DNA of 25,438 nt from positions 1 to 25,438 of the forward strand of contig JAPZLL010000091.1 in the NCBI GenBank assembly GCA_036250225.1, given 5' to 3'. The position numbers and the translations under genes are program-made. Source of the stretch: Cercophora sp. LCS_1. Its lineage: Eukaryota; Ascomycota; Sordariomycetes; Sordariales; Lasiosphaeriaceae. The notes under the pieces were generated by a model. The model was not told the DNA's origin, did no database searches, and saw only the letters and a list, made by a program, of their open reading frames with translations. Below are positions 17,439-25,363 of this stretch, one piece after another. Position 1 is the first letter of the stretch, and each line of letters begins with the position of its first letter.

Positions 17439-18183
17439 CGAGGTAGCGCTGTTGAGGGCCGGATGCTTTCTTATCAAGGGCTTCTCATGGAGGCTGGTGT
17501 TGATGAGGAGGTGTCAAAAATTCCACCGTGAGTGTCTGTGTCGCGGTTTGGGATGCCGTTTTTGGCAGAGCTCGGCAAGTTGGTGACAAAATAATCGGCA
17601 CACTGAATCCAGACGATGCCCCTTCAAGCGGCCCGGACAGGTATTGAGAATCCTTGTAGGCGTCAGCGAAAAAGCCCAAAGCATTTTCAATGACTAAAAA
17701 AAATATTGAGTGATGCATCGGAATTCTGGATTCACTCCTTTTCGATGGATGAACATCCCTCCGACTTTTCTGTGTGTGCCGTTTATTTTGCCAAGGACTT
17801 GCTCGGGTCGCCGGCTGGTGCAGACCCCGCCGTTTTCACAAGCTTCACCCCTCTTGTGGCTTCCCCCACGCATCTCACGGATCCCAACTTCAAACCTCAA
17901 CGCTTCGCCGTGGCGGCAATCATACCGAGGTCGACGACATCTCCGTCACCCAGGCTTCCGCCCAAGCACAGCCGACGCAACCCCAGATGGCGGCCCCCAA
18001 CCACGGCCAACACCCCATGGGCGCCGCTGACTACGCCACAACGCTCTCCTCAACGCCCAACACCTGTGCTCCGACAAAGCATCACGATTACCCATTTTCA
18101 ACAAGCTCGAGCACCCATGTGCCCCTCCAATAGCTTCCCCACGCATCCCGCTTCACGAATCCCAGCTTCAGCAACACTTCGCC
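17439..18183. other. Stretch upstream of the 18184 gene, no clear gene
   Basis: The short frames here (for example 77 aa on the minus strand, 17485-17718) are not supported by anything else in the window. A segment of about 65 bp at 17862-17925 (TTCCCCCACGCATCTCACGG...) is repeated, diverged, at 18128-18195, where it runs into the start of the spliced gene; the first copy has GTG where the gene has its ATG. This looks like a duplicated 5' end. Confidence 0.45.
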
Positions 18184-19171
18184 ATGGCATCAATTGCATC
18201 GAGGCCGCTGCCGGCAGTATCTCCATCGGCTGCATCTACGTCAGTATCGGCTTCGTCGGCAGTTCCGTCGGCGTCTACCATGCTTACCCCGACCGTGCGA
18301 TTTACCAATGCGCAACATCTCTTCAGTGCCATTGATTCCACTACTGGGGATTTCCTCACCGTCACAAGTATGATATTACCCTCTTGTTTCTGATTACCCT
18401 CTTGTTCTGTAATATACTAATCATGTAGACGTCTCTCCTGATCAATTCACCGAAATCGAGCGTGCGCGAGGGAAGCAACGCCGCAAGTTCCGGTTTCGTC
18501 GTTACCATGGCGATTCCCAGATCTTGATCATCACAATCCCAACCGCCGTACACGAGGCCCTTCGCCTGGGGCTTTACAGGCTGTATTGGAACCAGCTCTT
18601 CCGGAATGGTACAGAGAATCCACGGCCGGAACGTGTAGGAGCAGGTGATTGGCCAACGCTCGTCATCGGGTCTGGACATTCCGAAACAGTACCCGAGCTT
18701 CACAAGGATATGCGGTGGTGGTTTCGGGCATCGAACCACGAGGTCAAGATTGTCATTCTGGCGAAATTTGACCATCAGCAACACCGGATTTTGCTGGAGA
18801 AGTGGGAGGAGGAAACCTCGAGTCCACAGGGAGCGATCACGGAGGAAATCTCGAGTCCACAGGGAGCAATTACAGAGGAAATCTCGAGTCCACAGGGAGC
18901 GATGCAGCAGAATGGTGTTCTCAACCCGGTGAAACGGCAGTCAATCACCATCACCCGCGACGAGACGACAGATCCTGGTGCCATCCGCCACGCGCAAGGC
19001 GATTTTGGCCCTATTTGCCTTGGGATGCTGTACATCAAGCACGATGGCGGCCTGAATGTCCCCCTCACGGCACTCAATATACTGAACAACCTTTCTCTCC
19101 ACGTGGCTGCGAGGTTCACTCTACGACACCGAGGAGCAGCCTACAGGCCAGATTGGTTTTTACCTTTCTGA
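18184..19171 (+). CDS. Spliced gene E: Pezizomycotina-type hypothetical protein, possible endonuclease-like fold
   Basis: Exons 18184-18367 and 18429-19171 are joined across a 61-nt intron (GTATGA donor, CTAATC branch-like, TGTAG acceptor); the joined frame gives 308 aa ending at TGA 19169-19171. After a Ser/Ala-rich N-terminus (residues 1-60) comes 'FRFRRYHGDSQILIITIPTAVHE', 'LFRNGTENPRPER', then 'DWPTLVIGSGHSETVPELHKD' (about 135-155), 'RWWFRAS', 'VKIVILAKFD' and 'ILLEKWEEE'. I recognise this as a large family of fungal hypothetical proteins; its layout resembles Uma2/PD-(D/E)XK folds. Relatives usually have an acidic residue after 'LVI', but here it is Gly142, so any catalysis may be lost. 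An 11-aa unit is repeated 2.6 times at about 193-222. It sits between the two DUF7924-like paralogues. Confidence 0.7.
18817..18904 (+). repeat. 33-bp in-frame tandem repeat in gene E
   Basis: Two full units and about two thirds of a third begin at 18817, 18850 and 18883, encoding the 11-residue unit SSPQGAITEEI. Unit length is a multiple of three, so copy-number change keeps the frame. Confidence 0.85.
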
Positions 19172-19537
19172 TATAATGGGCCCTGCCGATCTCCCCGCGG
19201 AGGTGGCCAACAGGGCAGCCTTCTTGGCTTGCACTGCGGCGTTGCCCGCTCCCTGGTTGACGTCGCAGCTGACGACGTCGAGGATCAAAAGATCCAGGGC
19301 GAGGTCGTAAGTCTCGCCCAGTTCCCGAAGTTGGGCCGTCACGGCCAGTCTCTGGGCCCTCGTGTTGGCGTCCTTGCCCTGGCCACCGAGGCGGCTGACG
19401 GGAACAGGATGGGGGACCGGGGGAACCCTGGGGGACTGGGGGAACCCTGGGGGACTGGGGGGAGTGCTTGCCGACCGGAACTTGAACGTCCTGCCGCCTA
19501 ATTCCCGACGTGGCTCCTTCTTTCCGCACCGGCATTG
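19172..19537. other. GC-rich stretch with repeat pieces, no firm gene
   Basis: Open frames exist on both strands; the longest minus frame (from a GTG) begins with a hydrophobic, signal-peptide-like run, but it has no ATG and overlaps the plus-strand fragment at 19538. A GGGGGAACC/CTGGG microrepeat lies at about 19408-19460. The piece 19462-19500, reverse complemented, matches 23600-23638. Confidence 0.4.
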
Positions 19538-19747
19538 ATGTCGACGCCTCTTGTCGTCGAGGTTATGTACGCCCACCGCTTTAGCTGCGAGCAGGCCGAG
19601 CAGCGTTACCAACAGTACTTGCACGCCAAGGACCGCGGCGTCAAAGTTGTCATTTGCATTCGTCTTTACTATGCCCGTGGCGTTGATCGGGCCAAGAAGA
19701 CGGCCGAGAAGCTGGAAGACGGCCGAGAAGCTGGGCCCCGGCCGTGA
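19538..19747 (+). CDS. 69-aa fragment resembling an endonuclease-like hypothetical protein
   Basis: From ATG 19538 to TGA 19745-19747: 'TPLVVEVMYAHRFSCEQAEQ', 'YLHAKDRGVKVVICIRLYYA', then a charged tail. The pattern (hydrophobic strand, Glu-Val, helix, second strand) is like the core of the broad PD-(D/E)XK-like families seen in fungal hypothetical proteins, and here the Glu is present, unlike in gene E. It is too short to be complete; an in-frame TAA lies 36 bases upstream. Probably a fragment or decayed gene. Confidence 0.35.
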   Translation: MSTPLVVEVMYAHRFSCEQAEQRYQQYLHAKDRGVKVVICIRLYYARGVDRAKKTAEKLEDGREAGPRP

Positions 19748-19780
19748 GGGGGGGATGAGGTGGAGGGCAAGCGTGCCGTG

Positions 19781-19826
19781 TAGATAGCTTCAATCCAAGT
19801 CTTTGTTTGATTCTCAGAGGTACAAA
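19781..19826 (+). repeat. Short repeat shared with 23187-23228
   Basis: TAGATAGCTT...ATCCAAGTCTTTGT...TTCTCAGAGG occurs here and, slightly diverged, at 23187-23228 in the same orientation, and more diverged in inverted form near 14665-14708. Confidence 0.65.
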
Positions 19827-20235
19827 GAACTCAAGACAGACCTCCAATTCATCCAGCGACATGACAAACGAAGGATAAAGGGACCATCCTTAGGGGGGGA
19901 GATGAATCTGTCTCGCTCGCAAAAACATCAAGTTGAAGCGACCACTTGACAACAAGCAACTTGGGCCATTCGAGGTCAAGCGAAAGATGTCGAATACCAA
20001 CTCCAAACTGTCACCACTGCAGTCAATGCAAATCCCTCCAACTTTTCGTGTGTCACTTCTGGAACCAGCGGCAAAGCTCAACGAGACCACAGAGCTCGGG
20101 GACAAAGATGAAGAGCAAAAGGTCAACAAGATCCTCAATCATTGCGGAGAGACAGAATGCCTGATAGGCCAGGACAAAACGAAAACATGTGGGAACCGCT
20201 CAACCATTTGACCAACGCGCAGGGCATGCTGGCAC
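19818..20235 (+). pseudogene. Ty3/gypsy chromovirus relic: integrase C-terminus and chromodomain
   Basis: Three frames joined by two frameshifts follow the C-terminal end of fungal Ty3/gypsy Pol. Frame one, from 19821: 'YKELKTDLQFIQRHDKRRIK', 'GPSL'. Frame two, from about 19918: 'RKNIKLKRPLDNKQLGPFEV', 'MQIPPTFRVSLLEP', 'VNKILNHC'. Frame three: 'GQNENMWEPLNHLTNAQGML', the end of a chromodomain. In this family the region binds DNA and the chromodomain steers integration to heterochromatin. Reverse transcriptase, RNase H, the integrase core and LTRs are not seen. The relic runs straight into minisatellite DNA. Confidence 0.8.
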
Positions 20236-20600
20236 ATGCGACGAAAAACCCCAACGCTGGCACATGCCCCCAAGACGAAAACACAGGGCATACTGGCACA
20301 TGCGACGAAAAACCCCAACGCAGGGCATACTGACACACGCCACCAAGACGATAACAGGTTGACTGAGAGGCCATCAAAACTTAGATAAGACGAAAACAGG
20401 TTGACTGAGAGGCCATCAAAACTTAGATGGACCAGGTGATGCCCCAGCGCCCTGGTGTTCTGGACGCCACAACGAGTGTGGGGGGCATGCTGGCACATGC
20501 CACCAAGACGATAACAGTTTGAGAGGCCATCAAAACTTAGATGGACCGGGTGATGCCCCAGCGCCCTGGTGTTCTGGACGCCACAACGAGTGGTGGGGAC
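20220..20600. repeat. Minisatellite cluster
   Basis: Degenerate units of two kinds: a GGCATGCTGGCACATGCGAC type (from 20223, 20287 and near 20487) and a GAGAGGCCATCAAAACTTAG type, present at about 20363, 20407 and 20521. The last two extend into a direct repeat of about 72 bp (20407-20478 and 20521-20592). The long minus-strand frame across this region is made of these units and I do not regard it as a gene. Confidence 0.75.
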
Positions 20601-20779
20601 CCCAGCGCAGGGCACACTGGCACATGACGAAAGCACACATGCCACCAAGACGAAAACACCTGCCCAAAGACCCATCGTTGGCGCCGCCCCCACTATCGCC
20701 GTCCACGCCCAACCGGCCACAATGCTCAACAACTCCAAACCTTGACTGCTGCAACATCCAGCCGGCCTCCTATATCAAC

Positions 20780-20955
20780 CAGCCGGCCTCCCTCATCAAC
20801 CAGCTCAGGAAGTCTCCCTTTCCTTCATTCTTAACCAAGCAAGTCTTTCATTCTTGACCAAGCAAGCCTCCATTGCCTAGAGTTTTTGTCCAAGCTGCAA
20901 CATCCAGCCTCCCCTCAACCAGCTCAGCAAGTCTCCCTTTCTTTCATTCCCGACC
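20780..20955 (+). promoter_or_regulatory. Duplicated leader of gene D
   Basis: The block 'TCAACCAGCTCAG(G/C)AAGTCTC' plus pyrimidine-rich tail occurs twice (about 20784-20830 and 20914-20955), the second running directly into the gene D start. A weaker version precedes gene C. It probably covers the 5' UTR and core promoter. Confidence 0.5.
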
Positions 20956-22716
20956 ATGGACAAGAAGCAAGCCTCCTCCTCCCCCTCCCCAGAGCTCTTC
21001 TCGCGAGCTCAACTCCGGCCGGCCCAAACAAGCCAAGTTCCAGTACGACAGACTGTCGAGAGCGACTACGACAAACCCCTGCCGACCCAAGAGCAAGTTT
21101 CAACAAGTCCATCGTCATCCGGACCCCTGCCACTCCAGGTGTCCGGGCCCCTGCCACTCCAGGTGTCCGGGCCCCTGCCACTCCAGGTGTCCGGGCCCCT
21201 GCCACTCCAGGCGACCGGAAGAGAGCGGGTTCCAACAAATCCACCGTCACGGAAACGACAGACGGACGAGAGCGAAGACGACAACCCCCAGCCGAAGCGA
21301 GCCCTGACGCATGAGAACTTGGCCCTCTTTGACAGGTTGGAAGGGAGGTTGTCCCTCCTTGACAGGGTGGGGGGGGCCTTGGCTCTCTTTGCCCATAGTG
21401 GCTGCGCGACCGAGTCGCAGGTCGAGGAGGGAGGGGCCTTGGCTCTCTTTGCCCATATGGGCAGCGCGGGCGGCGCGGCTGAGTCGCAGGTCGAGGAGGG
21501 AGCCTTGGCTCTCTTTGCCCACGGCGGCGCGGCTGAGTCGCCGGTCAAGGAGGGAGCCTTGGCTCTCTTTGCCCGTATGGGCGGCGCGGGCGGCGCGGCT
21601 GAGTCGCAGGACAAGGAGGGAGCCTCGGCTCTCTTTGCCCGTATGGGCGGCGCGGGCGGCGCGACTGAGTCGCAGGAAAAGGAGGGAGGGGCCGTGGCTC
21701 TCTTTGCCCGTAGGGGCGGCGAGGCTGAGGCGCAGTCGACAACGGCGTCTTGCTTTGCTCTCCAAGCACACAAAAATAATATTCTCGACCCCATCGGCTC
21801 CAAGCCTCCTGCGAACCTCGAGGACATCCGCGAGCGACACGCCAGATCCCGCGCGACGGCCTCCCCTACCGAGTCGGAGTACAACAGTTATGTTCGCAAG
21901 GTCGCGAGGGTCCCCAACGAAGCGACCATGATTGTCGAAATGAGCAGGCACATGTTGGAGGAGGACGATGACGACTCCTATCACCAAGTCTTCAACCGGC
22001 CGTTCACAGGCTTCCCGGAGGAGGTGGGCTTCAATCACGGCTTGCCAGTCCCGCAGCCTGACTTTGTCGAAGGGCTTGAGATGGGGGAATTCAAACCGTT
22101 CCCTGTCGACGAGCAGGTTGACGGAGCGGTTCTTTACAAGGACAACCCCCGCTCCATGGCGTTGGCGCACCTGGCGGGCGAGTGGAGGGGTCCCGGGAGG
22201 AACATGGAAGAGGCGAGGCTCGAGAGCGCCTACCACGGGGCAGCCCTTGTTTTCGCACGGAACCAAGCCCTCGATGCCATGGGGAGGTCGGATCCCCCCG
22301 GTCACGCCAACGTCACGACCTTTGTCACGGATGGCATCACCCTCAACCTCTTTGCCCACTACGCCACCGAAGCGGAGGACGGCGCGCTCGAGTACCACCA
22401 GTACCGCGTCAAGTCGACCAATCTCGTCGACTCCCACGAGGGCTTCAAGGACGGCTGCAAGCAGCTCAGGAACGCCCAGGACCACGCGAGGGACCAGTCG
22501 TACGCGCTGCGAGACGACCTGAGAGCGCATTGGAGGCGGCACGGGCCTGACGCGGGAGGGGCCCCTCTGGCTGTGCCTGACCCGCAGGTGAATGCTCCCT
22601 CCGAGGAAGACACGGTTCCCTACCGGGCGGACGACGAGGCGAGCGAGGTCGTCGACCAGCACCGTTCCATGGGTCAACCGCCGTCATCGAGACACTCGTG
22701 GAGACACTCGTGGTAA
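20956..22716 (+). CDS. Gene D: DUF7924-like PD-(D/E)XK-type protein with expanded N-terminal repeats
   Basis: Encodes 586 aa from ATG 20956 (ACCATGG) to TAA 22714-22716. It shares its first residues ('MD.KQAS') and its core with gene C: 'GLPVPQPDF' (Pro368-Asp369), 'LAGEWRGPG' (Glu409-x-Arg411), 'ALVFARNQAL', 'LFAHYA....LEYHQYRVKST'. Gene C has Lys at the third position of ExK; here it is Arg, so catalysis may be weakened or lost. Residues 56-87 are four GPLPLQVS units, and residues 139-256 are six units around 'ALALFA..GGAGGAAESQ', expanded from one 'NLALFD' site present in C. The WW-like repeats of C are absent. The TAA is embedded in TGGTAAGC, which could serve as a splice donor, so a further exon towards the minisatellite at 22780 is possible but unproven. 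Confidence 0.78.
   Translation: MDKKQASSSPSPELFSRAQLRPAQTSQVPVRQTVESDYDKPLPTQEQVSTSPSSSGPLPLQVSGPLPLQVSGPLPLQVSGPLPLQATGRERVPTNPPSRKRQTDESEDDNPQPKRALTHENLALFDRLEGRLSLLDRVGGALALFAHSGCATESQVEEGGALALFAHMGSAGGAAESQVEEGALALFAHGGAAESPVKEGALALFARMGGAGGAAESQDKEGASALFARMGGAGGATESQEKEGGAVALFARRGGEAEAQSTTASCFALQAHKNNILDPIGSKPPANLEDIRERHARSRATASPTESEYNSYVRKVARVPNEATMIVEMSRHMLEEDDDDSYHQVFNRPFTGFPEEVGFNHGLPVPQPDFVEGLEMGEFKPFPVDEQVDGAVLYKDNPRSMALAHLAGEWRGPGRNMEEARLESAYHGAALVFARNQALDAMGRSDPPGHANVTTFVTDGITLNLFAHYATEAEDGALEYHQYRVKSTNLVDSHEGFKDGCKQLRNAQDHARDQSYALRDDLRAHWRRHGPDAGGAPLAVPDPQVNAPSEEDTVPYRADDEASEVVDQHRSMGQPPSSRHSWRHSW
21119..21214 (+). repeat. 24-bp tandem repeat, four units, in gene D
   Basis: Units start at 21119, 21143, 21167 and 21191 and are almost identical, encoding eight residues each. 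The near identity suggests recent expansion. Confidence 0.9.
21376..21735 (+). repeat. 54-69 bp imperfect tandem repeat, six units, in gene D
   Basis: Units beginning with GCC(T/G)(T/C)GGCTCTCTTTGCCC start near 21376, 21436, 21502, 21556, 21622 and 21691. All spacings are multiples of three (60, 66, 54, 66, 69), so the frame is kept. Confidence 0.85.
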
Positions 22717-22779
22717 GCACGTGAGGACGGTTGGTCATGGTACCTGGGATGCCCTGGTCCTCTCTTTAACGATATGGGT

Positions 22780-23029
22780 GGCTGGCGGGGGTTATTGGGC
22801 TTCACGGGGTCCTTACGGGTAGATTTGTACTTGTGGAGTTGGGATTGTGCTTCACGGGATCCTTACGGGTAGATTTGTACTTATGGAGTTGGGGCTGGCG
22901 GGCGTTATTGGGCTTCACGGGATCCTCACGGGTAGATTTGTACTTATGGAGTTGGGGCTGGCGGGCGTTATTGGGCTTCACGGGATCCTTACGGGTAGAT
23001 TTGTACTTATGGAGTTGGGATTGTGGAGT
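22780..23029 (+). repeat. 63-bp minisatellite, about four units
   Basis: TTCACGGG... starts at 22801, 22851, 22914 and 22977 (periods 50, 63, 63; the first unit lacks 13 bases). Each unit holds CCTTACGGGTAGATTTGTAC. The 63-bp period is 21 codons and one plus frame stays open across the array, but the peptide is just the repeat. Confidence 0.85.
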
Positions 23030-23182
23030 ATGATGGAAACTGGTAGATACCTCAGGCAGGGTGTTCATAATGTATTATTTTATCGGACTATTTAGTCTTG
23101 GTTTTGAACACCCTATGCACCAGTCCTGTTTGCAATCAACCTTGCAGTGTCTTTCGGTGGCTGGCCATTGTGTCTTCTCCAG

Positions 23183-23322
23183 TTCCTAGATAGCTTTCGA
23201 TCCAAGTCTTTGTCGAATTCTCAGAGGAAGAACCCTTGTTGCCCAGTTGCCCAACATTCCGCCAACAATCCTTTTGTTGATGAAACACGCGGCCGCAACA
23301 AGTTGTTGACAGAAGAGACCTC
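23183..23322 (+). repeat. Repeat relic downstream of gene D (inverted partner 14571-14708)
   Basis: On the plus strand: 'NPCCPVAQHSANNPFVDETR' followed by 'GRNKLLTEE'. It aligns to the reverse complement of 14571-14708. Being downstream of both DUF7924-like genes in matching orientation, it may have been part of the ancestral duplicated block. Confidence 0.65.
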
Positions 23323-23519
23323 TGTTGAACGGCATGGTTTGCGACGTTGGAATGGTTGAACACGGGTTCAAGCGCCCGAAGCCGACGCGTCTCACATTGC
23401 ATTCATTCCTCCCTCAGAAAAACCGTGCGGACATATCCCGTCGTGAAGCGTCATGAGCCCTCGAACCCCCAACGCCGCCCTTTGTGCTGAATGCCGATTA
23501 CGCACAGGGTTCCCCCGGT
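23323..23519. other. Short stretch with no recognised feature
   Basis: I see no gene or repeat match beyond short GC-rich words. Confidence 0.4.
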
Positions 23520-23575
23520 CCCCCGTCCTGTTCACCTGACCACCGGGCCCCCGTCCTGTTCACCTGACCACCGGG
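23520..23575 (+). repeat. 28-bp direct tandem duplication
   Basis: CCCCCGTCCTGTTCACCTGA... occurs twice with no visible difference (23520-23547, 23548-23575). It lies next to the segment 23600-23638 that is repeated, inverted, at 19462-19500. Confidence 0.85.
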
Positions 23576-23651
23576 CCGGGCAAGAGAGGTTTGCTCTGCA
23601 GGACGTTCAAGCTCCGGTCGGCAAGCACCTCTCGGATGGTGGGTCAGGTCA

Positions 23652-23935
23652 TGCCGGTCTGGAGCACGATCCCCCTGGCAGTCTCCTTCTAGATAGTGGG
23701 AGTGGTGCCGTTTGGGGTGTTTGGGAGTGGCACCCCTGAGGGGCAGGAGGGGGAACACGACTCAATCTCACAATTGGCGACTTTGGCCTCTATAGCAATG
23801 AGAGCGGTTATGCCAAGTCTGGAGCACAACCCCCCTAGCAGTCCCCTTCTGGATAGCAGTCCCCTTCTGGATAGCGGGAGTGGCGCCGTTTGGGGTGTTG
23901 GGAAGGGCTCCCGTTCCCCGGTTCCCCGGTTCCCC
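23652..23935 (+). repeat. Two tandem copies of the 17128-17322 repeat
   Basis: Text encoding 'SGHAGLEHDPPGSLLLDSGS' then 'GAVWGV' is followed by a second copy encoding 'VMPSLEHNPPSSPLLDSSPL' then 'LDSGSGAVWGVGKG'. The second copy contains an extra 18-bp internal duplication (CAGTCCCCTTCTGGATAG). Both are inverted relative to 17128-17322. Confidence 0.65.
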
Positions 23936-24067
23936 AAAGCGCAATAAAAAAGCAAGGGGATACGATCCTGGGAAGGACGCCGGAGGATTGGTGGGGGCAG
24001 AACAGGCCAGAGTCGATGGCCGGACCAAGTTGGGATTGGAAGGTGCGGTGCCTGGCCCTTCCTAGGG

Positions 24068-24420
24068 GTGGTGGGTGAGGCGACGGGCCACTGGGACTTT
24101 CACTCCTGTTACCAACACCCCCCGGACTCCTTCCGCTTCTGCCCTTGTGGCAGCCCGATGGAGAAAGGCTACTCCTTCGACTTTTCCATTCATACTGAGC
24201 TCACCCCCATGTGTGGAGTACTGTTCTACGGACGGGATGGGGGAAGGGGAAGGGGACTTTTACTCCTGTTATTAACACCCCCCGGACTCCTTCTACTTCT
24301 GCCCCTGTGGCTGCCTGATGGAAAAAGGCCACTCCTTCGACTGCCCCATTCATACTGAGCTCACCCCCACGTGTGGAGCCAAGGGGATTCTCCGGTCAGT
24401 GAGGAGGATGGTACCACCCA
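24068..24420 (+). pseudogene. Tandemly duplicated Cys-rich ORF, second copy with a stop
   Basis: Two copies of a segment of about 125 bp start near 24092 and 24254. Copy one encodes 'GHWDFHSCYQHPPDSFRFCP' then 'CGSPMEKGYSFDF' and 'HTELTPMCG'. Copy two keeps this in another frame but has TAA where copy one has CAA (Gln). The Cys and His residues suggest metal binding; no family is recognised. The differences are mostly transitions, with C-to-T and G-to-A in copy two. Confidence 0.4.
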
Positions 24421-24453
24421 CTTGCCTGCCGAGCTGACGCTTACCACTCGACG

Positions 24454-24675
24454 GTGGCAGCCCTCAGGCGGGCAGGGGTGGGCAAGATCAGAAAGGCCCC
24501 TGAGACAGGGACAGGGACCTGGGAGGTGCTGTTCCGCACCACGGATGGACGGGGGAAGGGGAGGGGGTTACCGAACACTTTTTCCCCAACTTTTGCACCT
24601 ATTTGGTGTTTGGATAAGTTTGAGCTCCCAGCCTGGTATCGCCCCTGCAAATACAGGGCAATTTCACCGTGGTAG
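24454..24675 (+). CDS. Weak ORF, 73 aa
   Basis: An open frame ('VGKIRKAPETGTGTWEVLFR', '...FELPAWYRPCKYRAISPW') follows the tandem Cys-rich ORFs and could be a remnant exon of the same locus. There is no match inside the window and no start evidence; treat as tentative. Confidence 0.2.
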   Translation: MAALRRAGVGKIRKAPETGTGTWEVLFRTTDGRGKGRGLPNTFSPTFAPIWCLDKFELPAWYRPCKYRAISPW

Positions 24676-25363
24676 CTGAGGATTTTGGGCATTCTGGCTG
24701 GCAGGGGTCAAAACCCGGGTTTGGACGGTGTCCTGCAATGCAATGTGTTTTTGTGCTCTTTGGGACGGGAAGATGGGGGCAATTTCATTTAAATGAAGTA
24801 GATTAATGTCAGAAAGTAACGCTGCGGACAGCAAATGCAATCCTGAAATCTGGCGAGAAAAAAAAAAAAAAAGTGGTGGTTGACCGTTCGAACGATCGAA
24901 CTCGTGGCCTCAGGTATCAATGCGCTCCGTGTACTTACGGAGTGGGGCCGGTGATGACCGGGAGGACTGAATATATTGTATGCTGCAGACCTAGGGATGT
25001 AAGATATAGGGAAAATGAAGGGTCGGGAGGCAAAAAAAGCTCCTACTACCTCCACTGACTGATGGGTGACTGATGCCACCCGTGCCAGCAATGGTAGTGT
25101 ACGAAAAACCTCGTCCTATACAGTGTGGGATATGGAGCGGAGCGAGGTTATTTCTGGGTTGGCTGGGTTTTGGTTCTCGCGCAGCGGCGGCCAATCCGCT
25201 CGGCTATAGCGCCCTGTAGTTGAGTCCAACTTGAAAGGGTTCCTGGGAACGGCCCCAATAAACCCCGTACGGATCAGGTGTTGATTCCATTGTGGCTTGT
25301 TTGAGAGCCGAGATGCCGAAGAACATGGAGTTTCTACCCCGCGGCCCCCCCGCCGTGGGGCGT
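24676..25363. other. Terminal gene-free region
   Basis: No gene is supported. It contains a 17-base A run (24857-24873) with a tRNA-like sequence beside it, and ends in a C- and G-rich stretch leading into the poly-G run. Confidence 0.5.
24855..24960 (-). other. Possible tRNA-like/SINE-like fragment
   Basis: On the minus strand, CCACGAGTTCGATCGTTCGA resembles a tRNA T-arm/B-box region and is followed after about 20 bases by a T run of about 17, which would stop RNA polymerase III. I could not fold a complete tRNA cloverleaf or find a convincing A box, so this is at best a SINE tail. Confidence 0.2.

Noticed and set aside
17485..17718. Minus-strand 77-aa ORF with a protein-like sequence
   Set aside because: It looks plausible in composition but has no start context, no repeat copy and no family that I recognise, so I left it out of the gene list.
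18434..18449. CTCCTGATCAATTC as a motif copy in the right half
   Set aside because: Only the TGATCA centre matches; the AGAGGG side is missing and the bases are coding in gene E.
19160..19624. Minus-strand 154-aa ORF with a hydrophobic, signal-peptide-like start
   Set aside because: It begins at GTG with no ATG, overlaps the better plus-strand fragment at 19538, and consists partly of a GC-rich microrepeat.
20139..20738. Minus-strand 199-aa ORF
   Set aside because: Its sequence is built from minisatellite units and it overlaps the gypsy relic; it has no sign of an independent coding history.
21247..22677. Long 476-aa minus-strand ORF opposite gene D
   Set aside because: It is a shadow frame in GC-rich coding DNA; the plus frame aligns to gene C while this one does not correspond to a conserved frame opposite C.
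24873..24960. A tRNA gene on the minus strand
   Set aside because: Only a T-arm-like stretch and a T run are present; anticodon and acceptor stems do not pair.
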